Below, piece by piece: positions 40,659 through 51,494 of a DNA stretch of 64,000 nucleotides. The translations under genes were made by a program, and so were the position numbers. The number at the start of each line of letters is the position of its first letter. Within the stretch, counting starts at the first letter, position 1. Origin of the DNA: Hydrogenovibrio thermophilus (GTDB lineage Bacteria; Pseudomonadota; Gammaproteobacteria; Thiomicrospirales; Thiomicrospiraceae); the NCBI RefSeq assembly GCF_004028275.1, contig NZ_CP035033.1:434001-498000 (forward strand), read 5' to 3'. Below the pieces are notes generated by a model. That model was not told the DNA's origin and ran no database searches. It saw nothing but the letters and a program-made list of their open reading frames with translations.

Positions 40659-41624
40659 TCAGTGGTTGCGGTTAACGGCTAAGTCGGCCAGTGACAATAA
40701 AGCGGTTTTTAGTGGTGAATCCGCCAAGTCATTCAAAGCCGCTTTGGCTTTGTCCGCTTCGGATTGCGCTACGCTTTGAGTAAATGCTAAAGCGCCGGAA
40801 TTTTGAATAATGTCGGTGACTTCCTGAAGCAACGCAATGCCGTCGGTTTCGATGGCGCGGCGAACCAGCGCTTTTTCATCCTCGGAGCCGTTTTCCAGAA
40901 TGTAAATCAACGGTAAGGTTGGCTTGCCTTCGGCTAAATCGTCCCCCAGGTTCTTCCCCAACTCATCGGCATCCGCCATGTAATCCAGTGCATCATCGAT
41001 TAATTGGAAAGCGGCTCCCAAGTGGCGCCCATAAGCGGCAAAGCCTTCTTCCAGATTCGGTTTGTTTGCCAGAACCGGCCCGAGCAGGGTGGCGGCTTCA
41101 AAGAGTTTGGCCGTTTTGCGGTGGATGACTTCCATATAGCGTTCAGTGGTGGTGTCGGCGTCGTGGCAGTTCAGCAATTGCAATACCTCGCCTTCGGCGA
41201 TGACGTTGGTGGTTTCCGACATGATTTCCATGACACGCATCAGACCGGGTTCCACCATCATTTCGAACGAGCGTGAATAAAGAAAATCCCCCACCAATAC
41301 GCTGGCGGCATTGCCCCAGACTTCATTGGCGGTCTTGTTGCCGCGACGGGTTTCGGATTCGTCCACCACGTCGTCGTGCAGTAGCGTGGAAGTGTGAATG
41401 AATTCGATGACGGCGGCCAAGGTCAAGTGATCTTGTCCGTCGTAGTCGCAGGCGCGGGCGGACAATAATACCAATAACGGCCTTAAACGCTTTCCGCCAC
41501 TGTTGACGATGTAATGGCCAATTTGGTTGATAAGCACGACATCGGAAGCCAGGCGAGACAGAATCAATTGGTCGGTGGCCTGGATGTCGGACTGGATAAG
41601 TTGTCGGATTTCAGAAAGCGTCAT
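40659..41624 (-). CDS. ispB: Polyprenyl diphosphate synthase (octaprenyl type)
   Basis: IspB extends farnesyl diphosphate to the long side chain of ubiquinone. The 321-aa protein has both Asp-rich motifs: DDVVD at 84-88 and DDALD at 210-214, plus GGKRLRPLLVLLSAR near 43. It is divergent from rplU-rpmA-obg, the same arrangement as in E. coli. Chain length cannot be read reliably from the sequence. Confidence 0.95.
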   Translation of the reverse strand: MTLSEIRQLIQSDIQATDQLILSRLASDVVLINQIGHYIVNSGGKRLRPLLVLLSARACDYDGQDHLTLAAVIEFIHTSTLLHDDVVDESETRRGNKTANEVWGNAASVLVGDFLYSRSFEMMVEPGLMRVMEIMSETTNVIAEGEVLQLLNCHDADTTTERYMEVIHRKTAKLFEAATLLGPVLANKPNLEEGFAAYGRHLGAAFQLIDDALDYMADADELGKNLGDDLAEGKPTLPLIYILENGSEDEKALVRRAIETDGIALLQEVTDIIQNSGALAFTQSVAQSEADKAKAALNDLADSPLKTALLSLADLAVNRNH

Positions 41625-41787
41625 GTATTTTGTTGTATGTGTTACTTGTTAGTCTCAGAGAGGCAAAGTTTAGTATGAAACGGACGGGAAGCAAAGTTAT
41701 AAATCGGTTTTTTCGGTAATCCGTAGGCCAGCCGGGATATTTAAAAAGTGTTTGAAATTATTTTATAAATTATTTCCGATATGGGGT

Positions 41788-41816
41788 TTGACCTCTAATA
41801 TAAAAGGTTATATAAT
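41788..41816 (+). promoter_or_regulatory. Promoter of rplU-rpmA with leader hairpin
   Basis: TTGACC (41788-41793), 17 bases, TATAAT (41811-41816). Just after the expected start is a stem-loop, GCCGT (41826-41830) with ACGGC (41836-41840). The 262-bp gap between ispB and rplU otherwise shows nothing. Confidence 0.75.
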
Positions 41817-41886
41817 CCCGCCTTTGCCGTTACTGACGGCGTGAATAACAGAATAAATGAATATTTGAAACCGGGAGTTTCCAAGA

Positions 41887-42201
41887 ATGTATGCGGTAAT
41901 TAAAACCGGTGGTAAGCAATATCGTGTTCGTGAAGGTCAGGTTCTACGTGTTGAATCCCTAAATGCAAACGAAGGGGATAAAGTAGAATTCGATCAGGTC
42001 ATGATGGTTGGTGAAGGTGCAGACGTTAAAGTAGGTGCGCCTCTTGTTGAAGGTGCCAAAGTTGCGGCAACCGTTACAGCAAACGGTCGTGGTAAGAAAG
42101 TGACAATCATCAAGTTCCGTCGTCGTAAGAACAGATCACGTTCTAAGCAAGGCCATCGTCAAAATTATACGGAAGTTGAAATCACAGGAATTTCAGCGTA
42201 A
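41887..42201 (+). CDS. rplU: 50S ribosomal protein L21
   Basis: L21 is a beta-barrel 50S protein. It is 104 aa, [20 protein letters not shown] at the start and the RNA-binding [20 protein letters not shown] near residue 77. A GGGAG ribosome-binding site is present. rpmA follows after 91 bases. Confidence 0.97.
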   Translation: MYAVIKTGGKQYRVREGQVLRVESLNANEGDKVEFDQVMMVGEGADVKVGAPLVEGAKVAATVTANGRGKKVTIIKFRRRKNRSRSKQGHRQNYTEVEITGISA

Positions 42202-42292
42202 TTTCGGACTGATTCAGTCAGTTTTGAATTAGATTAATACAATCTGAGTTGTTTCTGAGTAGGGAGCAGACAGATTAACAGGAGATGTCACC

Positions 42293-42550
42293 ATGGCTCA
42301 TAAAAAGGCTGCAGGTAGTACTAAAAACGGTCGCGACTCTAATGCTCAGCGACTAGGCGTTAAGCGTTTTGGTGGTGAGCAAGTTCTAGCGGGAAGCATT
42401 ATCGTTCGTCAACGTGGTACTAAGTTCCACGCCGGTGATAATGTTGGTCGCGGTAAGGATGACACTTTGTTTGCAAAAGCGACGGGTGAAGTTGCTTTCG
42501 TTACCAAAGGTAAGCCTCAACGTACTTACGTAACAATTAAAGCCGACTGA
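42293..42550 (+). CDS. rpmA: 50S ribosomal protein L27
   Basis: L27 reaches the peptidyl transferase centre with its N-terminal tail. The 85-aa protein begins [20 protein letters not shown]. It has no cleavable Firmicutes-type N-terminal extension. [19 protein letters not shown] is the family core. Confidence 0.98.
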   Translation: MAHKKAAGSTKNGRDSNAQRLGVKRFGGEQVLAGSIIVRQRGTKFHAGDNVGRGKDDTLFAKATGEVAFVTKGKPQRTYVTIKAD

Positions 42551-42576
42551 TTCCAGTCTGCCAAAATTGTTGACAG

Positions 42577-42603
42577 AAAGCCCCGCGAGTCGGGGCTTTT
42601 TTA
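42577..42603 (+). terminator. Intrinsic terminator after rpmA
   Basis: AAAGCCCCG (42577-42585), loop CGAGT, CGGGGCTTT (42591-42599), T run to 42603. It separates rplU-rpmA from obg-proB. Confidence 0.9.
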
Positions 42604-42638
42604 TTTCTAGGTTAAGGTGATTGGCTGGGCTAAAATAA

Positions 42639-43739
<1,101 letters not shown>

Positions 43740-43742
43740 AAA

Positions 43743-44873
43743 ATGGTCACACGTTCAAACATTCACACAAAATCGCGCCGCTGGGTGGTGAAAATCGGCA
43801 GCGCTTTGCTGACCAACGACGGTAAAGGCCTGAATCAGGCCGCGTTGGCGAATTGGGTGTCGCAGATGGTGCAGCTGAAAGAGCAGGGTATCGAGCTGGT
43901 GATTGTGTCTTCCGGTGCGGTTGCGGAAGGGATGCAGCGTTTGGGTTGGACCAAGCGGCCGTCCGAAATCAATGAGTTGCAGGCCGCCGCCGCAGTCGGG
44001 CAGATGGGGTTGGTGCAGGCTTATGAATCCGAGTTTGCGAAAAATGGTATCCGCACCGCGCAGATTCTGATGACGCACGATGACCTGTCGAATCGTGCCC
44101 GTTACCTCAATGCCTCCAATACCATTCAAACTCTGTTGGAGCACCATGTGGTGCCGATTATCAACGAAAACGATACTGTCGTGACCGATGAGATTCGTTT
44201 TGGCGATAACGATACCTTGGCCGCTCTGACCGCGAACCTGGTGTCGGCAGATGTGTTGGTGATTCTGACCGACCAAAACGGATTGTATAACGATAATCCG
44301 CGCACCAATCCGCACGCTACGCTGATTTCGGAAGCGGAAGTCAGCCGTAAAGATATCGAAGCCATGGCCAGTCCGGAAGGCGGAAGTCTTGGCAAAGGCG
44401 GGATGTACACCAAAGTGATGGCGGCGAAACGCGCGGCGCGTTCGGGAACGGCGACGTTTATTGCGTCCGGTCGGGAAGAGAATATTTTGCCGCGGTTGCA
44501 GGCCGGAGAGAATCTTGGCACCTTGTTGATTCCGGATTTAGAGCCTTTAACCGCGCGTAAGCGCTGGTTGGCCGGGCATCTTCAGGCCAAAGGGCAGTTG
44601 GTGTTGGACGACGGCGCGGTAAAAGCGTTGCAATCTTCCGGCCGAAGCTTGTTGCCGATCGGTGTCAAAGCGATCGACGGCGAATTTCAGCGCGGTGAGA
44701 TGGTGATTTGCGTCAATGAAAAAAACCAGGAAGTGGCGCGGGGGTTGGTCAATTATCCTTATCATGAGGCCGAGAAAATCATCGGTCATCCCTCTTCGGA
44801 CATTGCCGGTTTGCTTGGCTATTCGGAAGGCGAGTTTTTGATTCATTGCGATAATCTGGTTTTGGTGGATTAA
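43743..44873 (+). CDS. proB: Glutamate 5-kinase
   Basis: ProB catalyses the first step of proline synthesis, ATP-dependent phosphorylation of glutamate. The 376-aa protein has the amino-acid-kinase domain ([49 protein letters not shown]) at 1-265 and a C-terminal PUA domain (about 285-370), as in E. coli. It begins three bases after obg and has only a weak ribosome-binding site (GAAGAG), suggesting coupling. Confidence 0.95.
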   Translation: MVTRSNIHTKSRRWVVKIGSALLTNDGKGLNQAALANWVSQMVQLKEQGIELVIVSSGAVAEGMQRLGWTKRPSEINELQAAAAVGQMGLVQAYESEFAKNGIRTAQILMTHDDLSNRARYLNASNTIQTLLEHHVVPIINENDTVVTDEIRFGDNDTLAALTANLVSADVLVILTDQNGLYNDNPRTNPHATLISEAEVSRKDIEAMASPEGGSLGKGGMYTKVMAAKRAARSGTATFIASGREENILPRLQAGENLGTLLIPDLEPLTARKRWLAGHLQAKGQLVLDDGAVKALQSSGRSLLPIGVKAIDGEFQRGEMVICVNEKNQEVARGLVNYPYHEAEKIIGHPSSDIAGLLGYSEGEFLIHCDNLVLVD

Positions 44874-44910
44874 GCCGCCATTCACATTCGGTCGAAATAT
44901 CTCTTCTCAT

Positions 44911-44936
44911 AAAAACGCCCAGGCCTGGGCGTTTTT
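44911..44936. terminator. Perfect 26-bp palindromic terminator after proB
   Basis: AAAAACGCCCAGG followed by its exact complement CCTGGGCGTTTTT, then GGTTTTTT. The core is the repeated CCAGGCCTGG, here extended by A and T tracts into a rho-independent terminator. Confidence 0.8.
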
Positions 44937-44997
44937 GGTTTTTTACGGAAATTTTCCGCTCCATTCCTTGAAAAAAAAATAACTGCCCCCATAAGGC

Positions 44998-45025
44998 TTG
45001 ACAGTGACAAACCGATTTATAAAAT
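44998..45025 (+). promoter_or_regulatory. Sigma-70-type promoter of groES-groEL
   Basis: TTGACA (44998-45003), 16 bases, TAAAAT (45020-45025), placed so that the CIRCE operator covers the start of transcription. No sigma-32-type CCCCAT element was noticed at the right spacing. Confidence 0.65.
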
Positions 45026-45027
45026 AA

Positions 45028-45054
45028 TTAGCACTCTATGTGGTAGAGTGCTAA
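45028..45054 (+). promoter_or_regulatory. CIRCE operator (HrcA-binding site)
   Basis: TTAGCACTC, nine bases (TATGTGGTA), GAGTGCTAA: a perfect match to the CIRCE consensus on both arms. It implies repression of groESL by HrcA, which should be encoded elsewhere in the genome. Confidence 0.95.
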
Positions 45055-45110
45055 TTATTGAAAACTTAGTAATCTAGTACCCTCATTTATCAAATGTTTA
45101 GGAGAATCCT

Positions 45111-45401
45111 ATGAAAATTAAACCGTTGCATGACCGTGTGGTCGTTCGTCAAGTTGAAGAGCAAAAAGAAACGGCCGGTGGCATTCTGCTACCTGGTTCC
45201 GCTCAAGAAAAAGAAAACATGGGCGAAGTGGTCGCTGTTGGGCCTGGTAAGGCCGCCGATAATGGTTCCATTATCGCGATGACGGTCAAGGTTGGCGACA
45301 AAGTGATGTTCGGTCAATATTCCGGTCAGGAAGTGAAAGACGAAGACGGGCAAGCTTTGAAAGTGATGCGTGAAGACGACATCATCGCAATCGTTGAGTA
45401 A
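45111..45401 (+). CDS. groES: Co-chaperonin GroES
   Basis: GroES is the heptameric lid of the GroEL chamber. It is 96 aa, [29 protein letters not shown] at the start (quoted ends [10 protein letters not shown] and GGILLPG), with the mobile loop [16 protein letters not shown] and the tail EDDIIAIVE. The ATG follows TTTAGGAGAATCCT. Confidence 0.98.
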   Translation: MKIKPLHDRVVVRQVEEQKETAGGILLPGSAQEKENMGEVVAVGPGKAADNGSIIAMTVKVGDKVMFGQYSGQEVKDEDGQALKVMREDDIIAIVE

Positions 45402-45439
45402 TTTAAGCATTATTGAAACGTTTTAATAGAAGGATTTGA

Positions 45440-47083
<1,644 letters not shown>

Positions 47084-47245
47084 TTTTTCGCCTAGGGCGT
47101 TCAAATTTCAGCGATAACCGCGTTGGGTTTGAACTTCCAGTGCTCATGGACTTAAATGTCCACGGTGCGCTGGTTTCAAATCCGCCTTGTTCTCATCTAA
47201 AATTTGTACCGCCTAGGCTGAAAAATCATTTCAGCTCATTCTCAA

Positions 47246-47270
47246 AGGTCAGCTTATGCTGGCCTTTTTT
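47246..47270 (+). terminator. First intrinsic terminator after groEL
   Basis: AGGTCAGC (47246-47253), loop TTAT, GCTGGCCT (47258-47265), T run to 47270; one G-U pair. Confidence 0.85.
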
Positions 47271-47338
47271 ATTGGGGGCGCATCGATAAGTCGTTTAGGC
47301 GCGTCGAATCCCCCAAGTTTTCGCCAAAAAAATTTAAG

Positions 47339-47362
47339 AGCCCGCTTTGTGCGGGCTTTTTT
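47339..47362 (+). terminator. Second intrinsic terminator after groEL
   Basis: AGCCCGC (47339-47345), loop TTTGT, GCGGGCT (47351-47357), then a six-T run. It acts in tandem with the terminator 70 bases upstream. Confidence 0.85.
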
Positions 47363-47513
47363 GTGCCTGCCATTTGGCTCGGGTTTTTGAAGAATTGGCT
47401 AGGCCTAGGGTTTTGTTTGAAAGGGCGTTATGCTTTGAAAGCGAAAATGCTAAAATATTGATCTAATCACTTTGTAACAAAATAAACCGGCATCTGTGCC
47501 GAATGGTTGAAAC

Positions 47514-48563
47514 ATGGAAAACGCAACAGTCAAAATAGGAATCGTTGGTGGAACCGGGTATACCGGGGTGGAATTATTGCGCTTGCTGGCCAGTCACCCG
47601 AATGCGGAGGTGGTGGCGATCACCTCACGAAGCGAAGCGGGCATGCCGGTAGCGGAGTTGTTTCCGAATCTGCGCGGTCACTATGATTTGGCGTTTTCCG
47701 AGCCGTCGCCGGAAGTTTTGAAAGGTTGTGACGTCGTGTTCTTCGCGACCCCGCACGGCGTGGCAATGAGTATGGCCAAGGAGTTGATGGCGGCCGGTGT
47801 GAAAATCATCGATTTGGCGGCGGACTTCCGGATTGAAGACATGCAGGCCTGGTCAAAATGGTATGGCATGGAACATGCCTGCCCGGATGTGATGCCGCAA
47901 GTGGCCTACGGTTTGCCGGAGCTGTTCCGGACCGATATTCAGCAAGCCAAGGTAATTGCCAACCCGGGTTGCTACCCGACCAGTATTTTGCTGGGTGCCG
48001 TTCCGTTTTTGAAAGCAGGTTTGGTCAAGCTGGACGGAATCGTCGCCGATGGTAAGTCCGGCGTCAGTGGTGCCGGGCGGGGAGCGAACGTCGCCATGCT
48101 GGGGGCGGAAATGAGCGAAAGCTTCAAAGCCTATGGTGTGGCCGGGCACCGTCACTTGCCGGAAATGTTGGAAAAATTACATCAGCAAGCCGGCGCCCCG
48201 GTGGATTTGACCTTTGTACCGCATTTGGTGCCGATGGTGCGCGGGATGGAGTCCAGTATTTACATGACCTTAGCGCAAGACGTGTCTCAAGCCGAGCTGC
48301 AATCGGTGTTGGAAGCGGCTTACGCCGATGAGCCTTTTGTGGATGTGATGCCGGCGGGGAGTTTGCCGGAAACACGGATGGTGAAAGGCTCAAATATGTG
48401 CCGTTTGGCGGTGTATCGTCCGGAAGGCGGAAATAAAGTGGTGGTGTCTTCCGTGATCGACAATCTGGTGAAAGGTGCGGCCGGGCAAGCGGTTCAGAAT
48501 ATGAATGTGCTGTGTCATTTGCCGGAAATCACCGGATTGCAACAGGTAGCATTGATGCCTTGA
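47514..48563 (+). CDS. argC: N-acetyl-gamma-glutamyl-phosphate reductase
   Basis: ArgC reduces N-acetylglutamyl phosphate with NADPH in arginine synthesis. The 349-aa protein begins with the nucleotide loop [19 protein letters not shown]. The catalytic Cys lies in [13 protein letters not shown] near residue 157, followed by [12 protein letters not shown] and [11 protein letters not shown]. The gene stands alone, away from other arg genes. Confidence 0.95.
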   Translation: MENATVKIGIVGGTGYTGVELLRLLASHPNAEVVAITSRSEAGMPVAELFPNLRGHYDLAFSEPSPEVLKGCDVVFFATPHGVAMSMAKELMAAGVKIIDLAADFRIEDMQAWSKWYGMEHACPDVMPQVAYGLPELFRTDIQQAKVIANPGCYPTSILLGAVPFLKAGLVKLDGIVADGKSGVSGAGRGANVAMLGAEMSESFKAYGVAGHRHLPEMLEKLHQQAGAPVDLTFVPHLVPMVRGMESSIYMTLAQDVSQAELQSVLEAAYADEPFVDVMPAGSLPETRMVKGSNMCRLAVYRPEGGNKVVVSSVIDNLVKGAAGQAVQNMNVLCHLPEITGLQQVALMP

Positions 48564-48592
48564 ATCCGGCTCTTCGCGGCGGCGATGATTTA

Positions 48593-48621
48593 CTGACGAT
48601 GCCGCGGGCTTTTGTTACAAT
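48593..48621 (+). promoter_or_regulatory. Probable promoter of erpA
   Basis: CTGACG (48593-48598), 17 bases, TACAAT (48616-48621), about 30 bases before the erpA start, which has a perfect AGGAGG. Confidence 0.5.
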
Positions 48622-48650
48622 TAAACTTTGCGATAAAGTAGGAGGCGATC

Positions 48651-48992
48651 ATGTCTGAAATGCCTACCCCGGTTAACTTCACCGAAGCGGCTGCGTCAAA
48701 AGTCAGTGGCCTGATTGAGGATGAAGGCAACCCGGATTTGAAATTACGAGTTTACATCACCGGCGGCGGTTGCTCCGGTTTCCAGTACGGTTTTACGTTT
48801 GACGAATCTCAAGCGGAAGACGACACGGTGGTTGAGAAAGAGGGTGTCAAATTAATGATTGACCCGATGAGTTTTCAGTACCTTGTCGGCGCGAAAATCG
48901 ATTACCTTGAAGATCTTCAAGGCGCACGATTTGTCATCGAGAACCCGAATGCCACCACAACCTGTGGCTGCGGTTCATCGTTCAGTGTTTAA
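48651..48992 (+). CDS. erpA: Iron-sulfur cluster insertion protein, A-type carrier
   Basis: A-type carriers pass Fe-S clusters to apo-enzymes such as those of isoprenoid synthesis. The 113-aa protein has the three conserved Cys: Cys41 in [11 protein letters not shown] and Cys105/Cys107 in TTCGCGSSF. The length and the [14 protein letters not shown] start fit ErpA better than IscA. Confidence 0.92.
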   Translation: MSEMPTPVNFTEAAASKVSGLIEDEGNPDLKLRVYITGGGCSGFQYGFTFDESQAEDDTVVEKEGVKLMIDPMSFQYLVGAKIDYLEDLQGARFVIENPNATTTCGCGSSFSV

Positions 48993-49081
48993 AATTCGAT
49001 AAACACTTTATTTAACGGCACGATTATTCTCCGGTCATCCCGGCTTGTGGTTGTGTCCGAAATCATTTTCTAGGGTAAATT

Positions 49082-50266
49082 ATGGAATACATTCCTGGTC
49101 TGGCAGGCGTGCCTGCAACAGAGTCTGAAATTTCTTATATCGACGGTCAAAAGGGCATTCTGACCTACCGTGGTTACAACATCATGGAACTGGCGGAATA
49201 CTCTTCCTTCGAGGAAACCACGCTTTTGTTGCTGTTTGGCAATCTGCCGACGGCCGGTGAATTGGCGGATTTCGAAAACCAGCTCCGTAATGCCCGCCGC
49301 GTGAAATACAATCTGCGCGAGATTATGAAAAACCTGCCGGCTACGACGCATCCGATGCACATGCTGCAAGTCGCGGTGGCCAGTTTGGCCAGTTTTTACC
49401 CCAGTACCGAGTACATGAAGGGCGGGACGGAAAACCAGGCTTATATCAATGAAGTGACGGTGAACATCATTTCCCACATGGGCACCCTGGTCGCGATGTG
49501 GGAGCACATGCGCAACGGTTACGATCCAATTGAGCCGCGTAAGGATTTGACCTACGCGGAAAACTTCCTGTACATGGTGACGGGCGAAGAGCCGGATAAG
49601 GATTGGGCGCGGTTGCTGGATGCTTGTTTGATTTTGCACGCCGAGCACACCATCAATGCGTCGACCTTTACCACCATGGTAACCGGTTCGACCTTGGCGA
49701 ATCCGTGCTCGGTTATTTCCTCGGCGATTGCGTCTTTGTCCGGTCCGTTGCACGGTGGTGCCAATCAGAAAGTCATCGAAATGCTGGATGAAATCGGTTC
49801 GCCGGAAAACGCGCGTCCTTACATTGAAAACCGTCTGGCGGAAAAGAAAGTGATTTGGGGCATGGGGCACCGTGAATACAAAACCAAGGACCCGCGGGCT
49901 ACGATTCTGCAAAAATTGTCTTCCGAATTGTTGCAGAAGAAGAACGATGCCGGTTCCCTGAGCCAGGCGTTTGCCACGGCGATGGAGGTGGAAAAGGTCT
50001 GTGAAGAGTTATTAAGCCATAAAGGTGTTTACCCGAACGTCGATTTTTATTCCGGCATTCTGTACAAGGAAATGGGCTTTGACGCCGGTTTGTTCACACC
50101 GATTTTTGCAGTGGCGCGTTCTGCTGGCTGGATGGCGCACTGGCGTGAGCAGCTGCAGAACAACAAAATCTTCCGTCCGACACAGATTTACACCGGTGCC
50201 GGCAATTCCTGCTACTTGCCGATGGAAAAACGCGGCGAATCCCATGCGCGGGAAGCCGCTGAGTAA
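49082..50266 (+). CDS. gltA: Citrate synthase, short form
   Basis: Condenses acetyl-CoA with oxaloacetate. The 394-aa protein has the catalytic His pair in PLHGGANQK (near 222) and GMGHREYK (near 263) and the Asp in NVDFYSGILYKEMG (near 320). It lacks the 30-40-residue N-terminal extension of the hexameric NADH-sensitive gammaproteobacterial GltA (about 427 aa) and looks like the smaller dimeric form. A 2-methylcitrate synthase role cannot be excluded, but no prp genes are near. Confidence 0.88.
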   Translation: MEYIPGLAGVPATESEISYIDGQKGILTYRGYNIMELAEYSSFEETTLLLLFGNLPTAGELADFENQLRNARRVKYNLREIMKNLPATTHPMHMLQVAVASLASFYPSTEYMKGGTENQAYINEVTVNIISHMGTLVAMWEHMRNGYDPIEPRKDLTYAENFLYMVTGEEPDKDWARLLDACLILHAEHTINASTFTTMVTGSTLANPCSVISSAIASLSGPLHGGANQKVIEMLDEIGSPENARPYIENRLAEKKVIWGMGHREYKTKDPRATILQKLSSELLQKKNDAGSLSQAFATAMEVEKVCEELLSHKGVYPNVDFYSGILYKEMGFDAGLFTPIFAVARSAGWMAHWREQLQNNKIFRPTQIYTGAGNSCYLPMEKRGESHAREAAE

Positions 50267-50292
50267 TCCGAAACGTGTTTCCGTTTACGTTT

Positions 50293-50321
50293 AAAAAAGC
50301 CGCTCATTGAGCGGCTTTTTT
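50293..50321. terminator. Bidirectional terminator after citrate synthase
   Basis: AAAAAAGCCGCTC (50293-50305), loop ATT, GAGCGGCTTTTTT (50309-50321). A and T tracts on both sides allow it to serve the convergent anmK as well. Confidence 0.9.
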
Positions 50322-50331
50322 ATTGGTCAAA

Positions 50332-50349
50332 ATCACCAGGCCTGGTGAT
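50332..50349. repeat. CCAGGCCTGG palindrome between gltA and anmK (18 bp)
   Basis: ATCACCAGG followed by its reverse complement; intergenic, just beyond the terminator and without its own T run. Confidence 0.8.
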
Positions 50350-50375
50350 ATTTATACTTAACAACGCATGTGATG

Positions 50376-51494
50376 TTAAGCGTGCCAGATACCGCCCAAT
50401 ATCGAATCGCGTTTGGCGCCGGTAATGCTGGCCAGCGGAATGGGCCGGTTCAATAAGCGCTGTTGAGCGAGCCAGGCGCACATCATCGCTTCCATAGCAT
50501 GGGGGTGAATGCCATAATCGGCGGTGGTTTTAACCGGATATCTCAGGCTGTGTTGCAAGCGGTTCAGTAAGGTTTGGTTTTCGGCACCGCCGCCGCAAAT
50601 CAGCACTTCTGTCGGGGGCTCGGGCAAGGTTTTCAGCCCTTGAATCAGTGTCTCGACGGTGAGTTGGTTGAGTGTCGATAACAGGGCTTTCGGGGTTGGT
50701 TGTTCGGAACTGAAAGAGGTCAATTGCCGATTCAACCAGGCCTGGTTGAAATAGTCCTTTCCGGTGGTTTTGGGAGCCGGCTGGGCAAAGTAGTCGTCCG
50801 TCAAAAGCTGCGCCAGTAATCGGTTGTCCGGTTCGGTTTGTGCCGCCAATTGCCCATTGGCATCGTAGTCGCATCCAAAATGCTGGCGGCAGATGTCATC
50901 CATTAAGCCATTACCTGGCCCGGTGTCGAAACCAAGGGTGTCACTTGGCGACAGGTAGCTGATATTGGCGATGCCGCCGATATTGATGACCGCCAGACGT
51001 TCAGTGTGCGCAAACAGTGTGCGGTGGAACGCTGGGGCCAGTGGCGCACCTTGGCCGCCGTTGGCGAGGTCGTCGATGCGAAAATCGGCCACGGTGGTCA
51101 CAGCGGTTTGTTTGGCAATAAAGGCCGGGTGGCCGATTTGCAAGCTCATCGGAATGTCCGGCGCATGGAAAACAGTTTGGCCGTGGCTGCCGATGGCGGT
51201 CACGGTTTTCGATGCTGTGCCGGTTTGTTCCAGTAGCGCTTGGGTGGCTTGGGTGAACTGCATGGCCACATCGTGTTCCAGTTGGCACAGGCTTTTTAAA
51301 CTGGCTTGCGGTTGTTCGTTGAGTTGATTTAAGGCTTGTTGTAAGGCTTGCGGGTAAGGATAGGTCAGAAAGCCTTTTAGGGCGATGTTGCCGTCTGAGA
51401 ATTCGACCAAGGCCGCATCGATGCCATCGAGACTGGTGCCGGACATCAGTCCGATGTAGAGACCATCCACCGGACGGTCACTGGCGTTATTCAA
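50376..51494 (-). CDS. anmK: Anhydro-N-acetylmuramic acid kinase
   Basis: AnmK converts anhMurNAc from recycled peptidoglycan to MurNAc-6-phosphate. The 372-aa protein starts with the phosphate-binding GLYIGLMSGTSLDGID near residue 12. It contains IGSHGQTVFHAP, VADFRIDDLANGGQGAPLAP (partial) and NIGGIANISYL. It overlaps the upstream M23 peptidase gene by eight bases, so the two cell-wall genes form one minus-strand operon. Confidence 0.95.
   Translation of the reverse strand: MNNASDRPVDGLYIGLMSGTSLDGIDAALVEFSDGNIALKGFLTYPYPQALQQALNQLNEQPQASLKSLCQLEHDVAMQFTQATQALLEQTGTASKTVTAIGSHGQTVFHAPDIPMSLQIGHPAFIAKQTAVTTVADFRIDDLANGGQGAPLAPAFHRTLFAHTERLAVINIGGIANISYLSPSDTLGFDTGPGNGLMDDICRQHFGCDYDANGQLAAQTEPDNRLLAQLLTDDYFAQPAPKTTGKDYFNQAWLNRQLTSFSSEQPTPKALLSTLNQLTVETLIQGLKTLPEPPTEVLICGGGAENQTLLNRLQHSLRYPVKTTADYGIHPHAMEAMMCAWLAQQRLLNRPIPLASITGAKRDSILGGIWHA
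50731..50750. repeat. CCAGGCCTGG palindrome inside anmK (20 bp)
   Basis: TTCAACCAGGCCTGGTTGAA is a perfect 20-bp palindrome in coding sequence. Confidence 0.85.

Larger units (their letters stand above)
47084..47513. other. 430-bp structured gap after groEL
   Basis: No gene is supported. From 47091 to 47220 the DNA is full of inverted repeats. GTTCAAA (47099-47105) pairs with TTTGAAC (47128-47134). A longer imperfect hairpin is centred near 47154, with arms from TTTGAA (47128) to TTTCAAA (47180) and apex GGAC/GTCC. CCTAGG occurs at 47091 and 47212. Two terminators follow, then about 150 bases before argC. Confidence 0.6.

Noticed and set aside
47401-47412. TAGGCCTAGG near 47403 as another copy of the CCAGGCCTGG repeat
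   Set aside because: Shares only AGGCCT; it does not keep the CCAGG/CCTGG arms, so it was not counted. Near matches at 31204, 35986 and 47844 were left out for the same reason.
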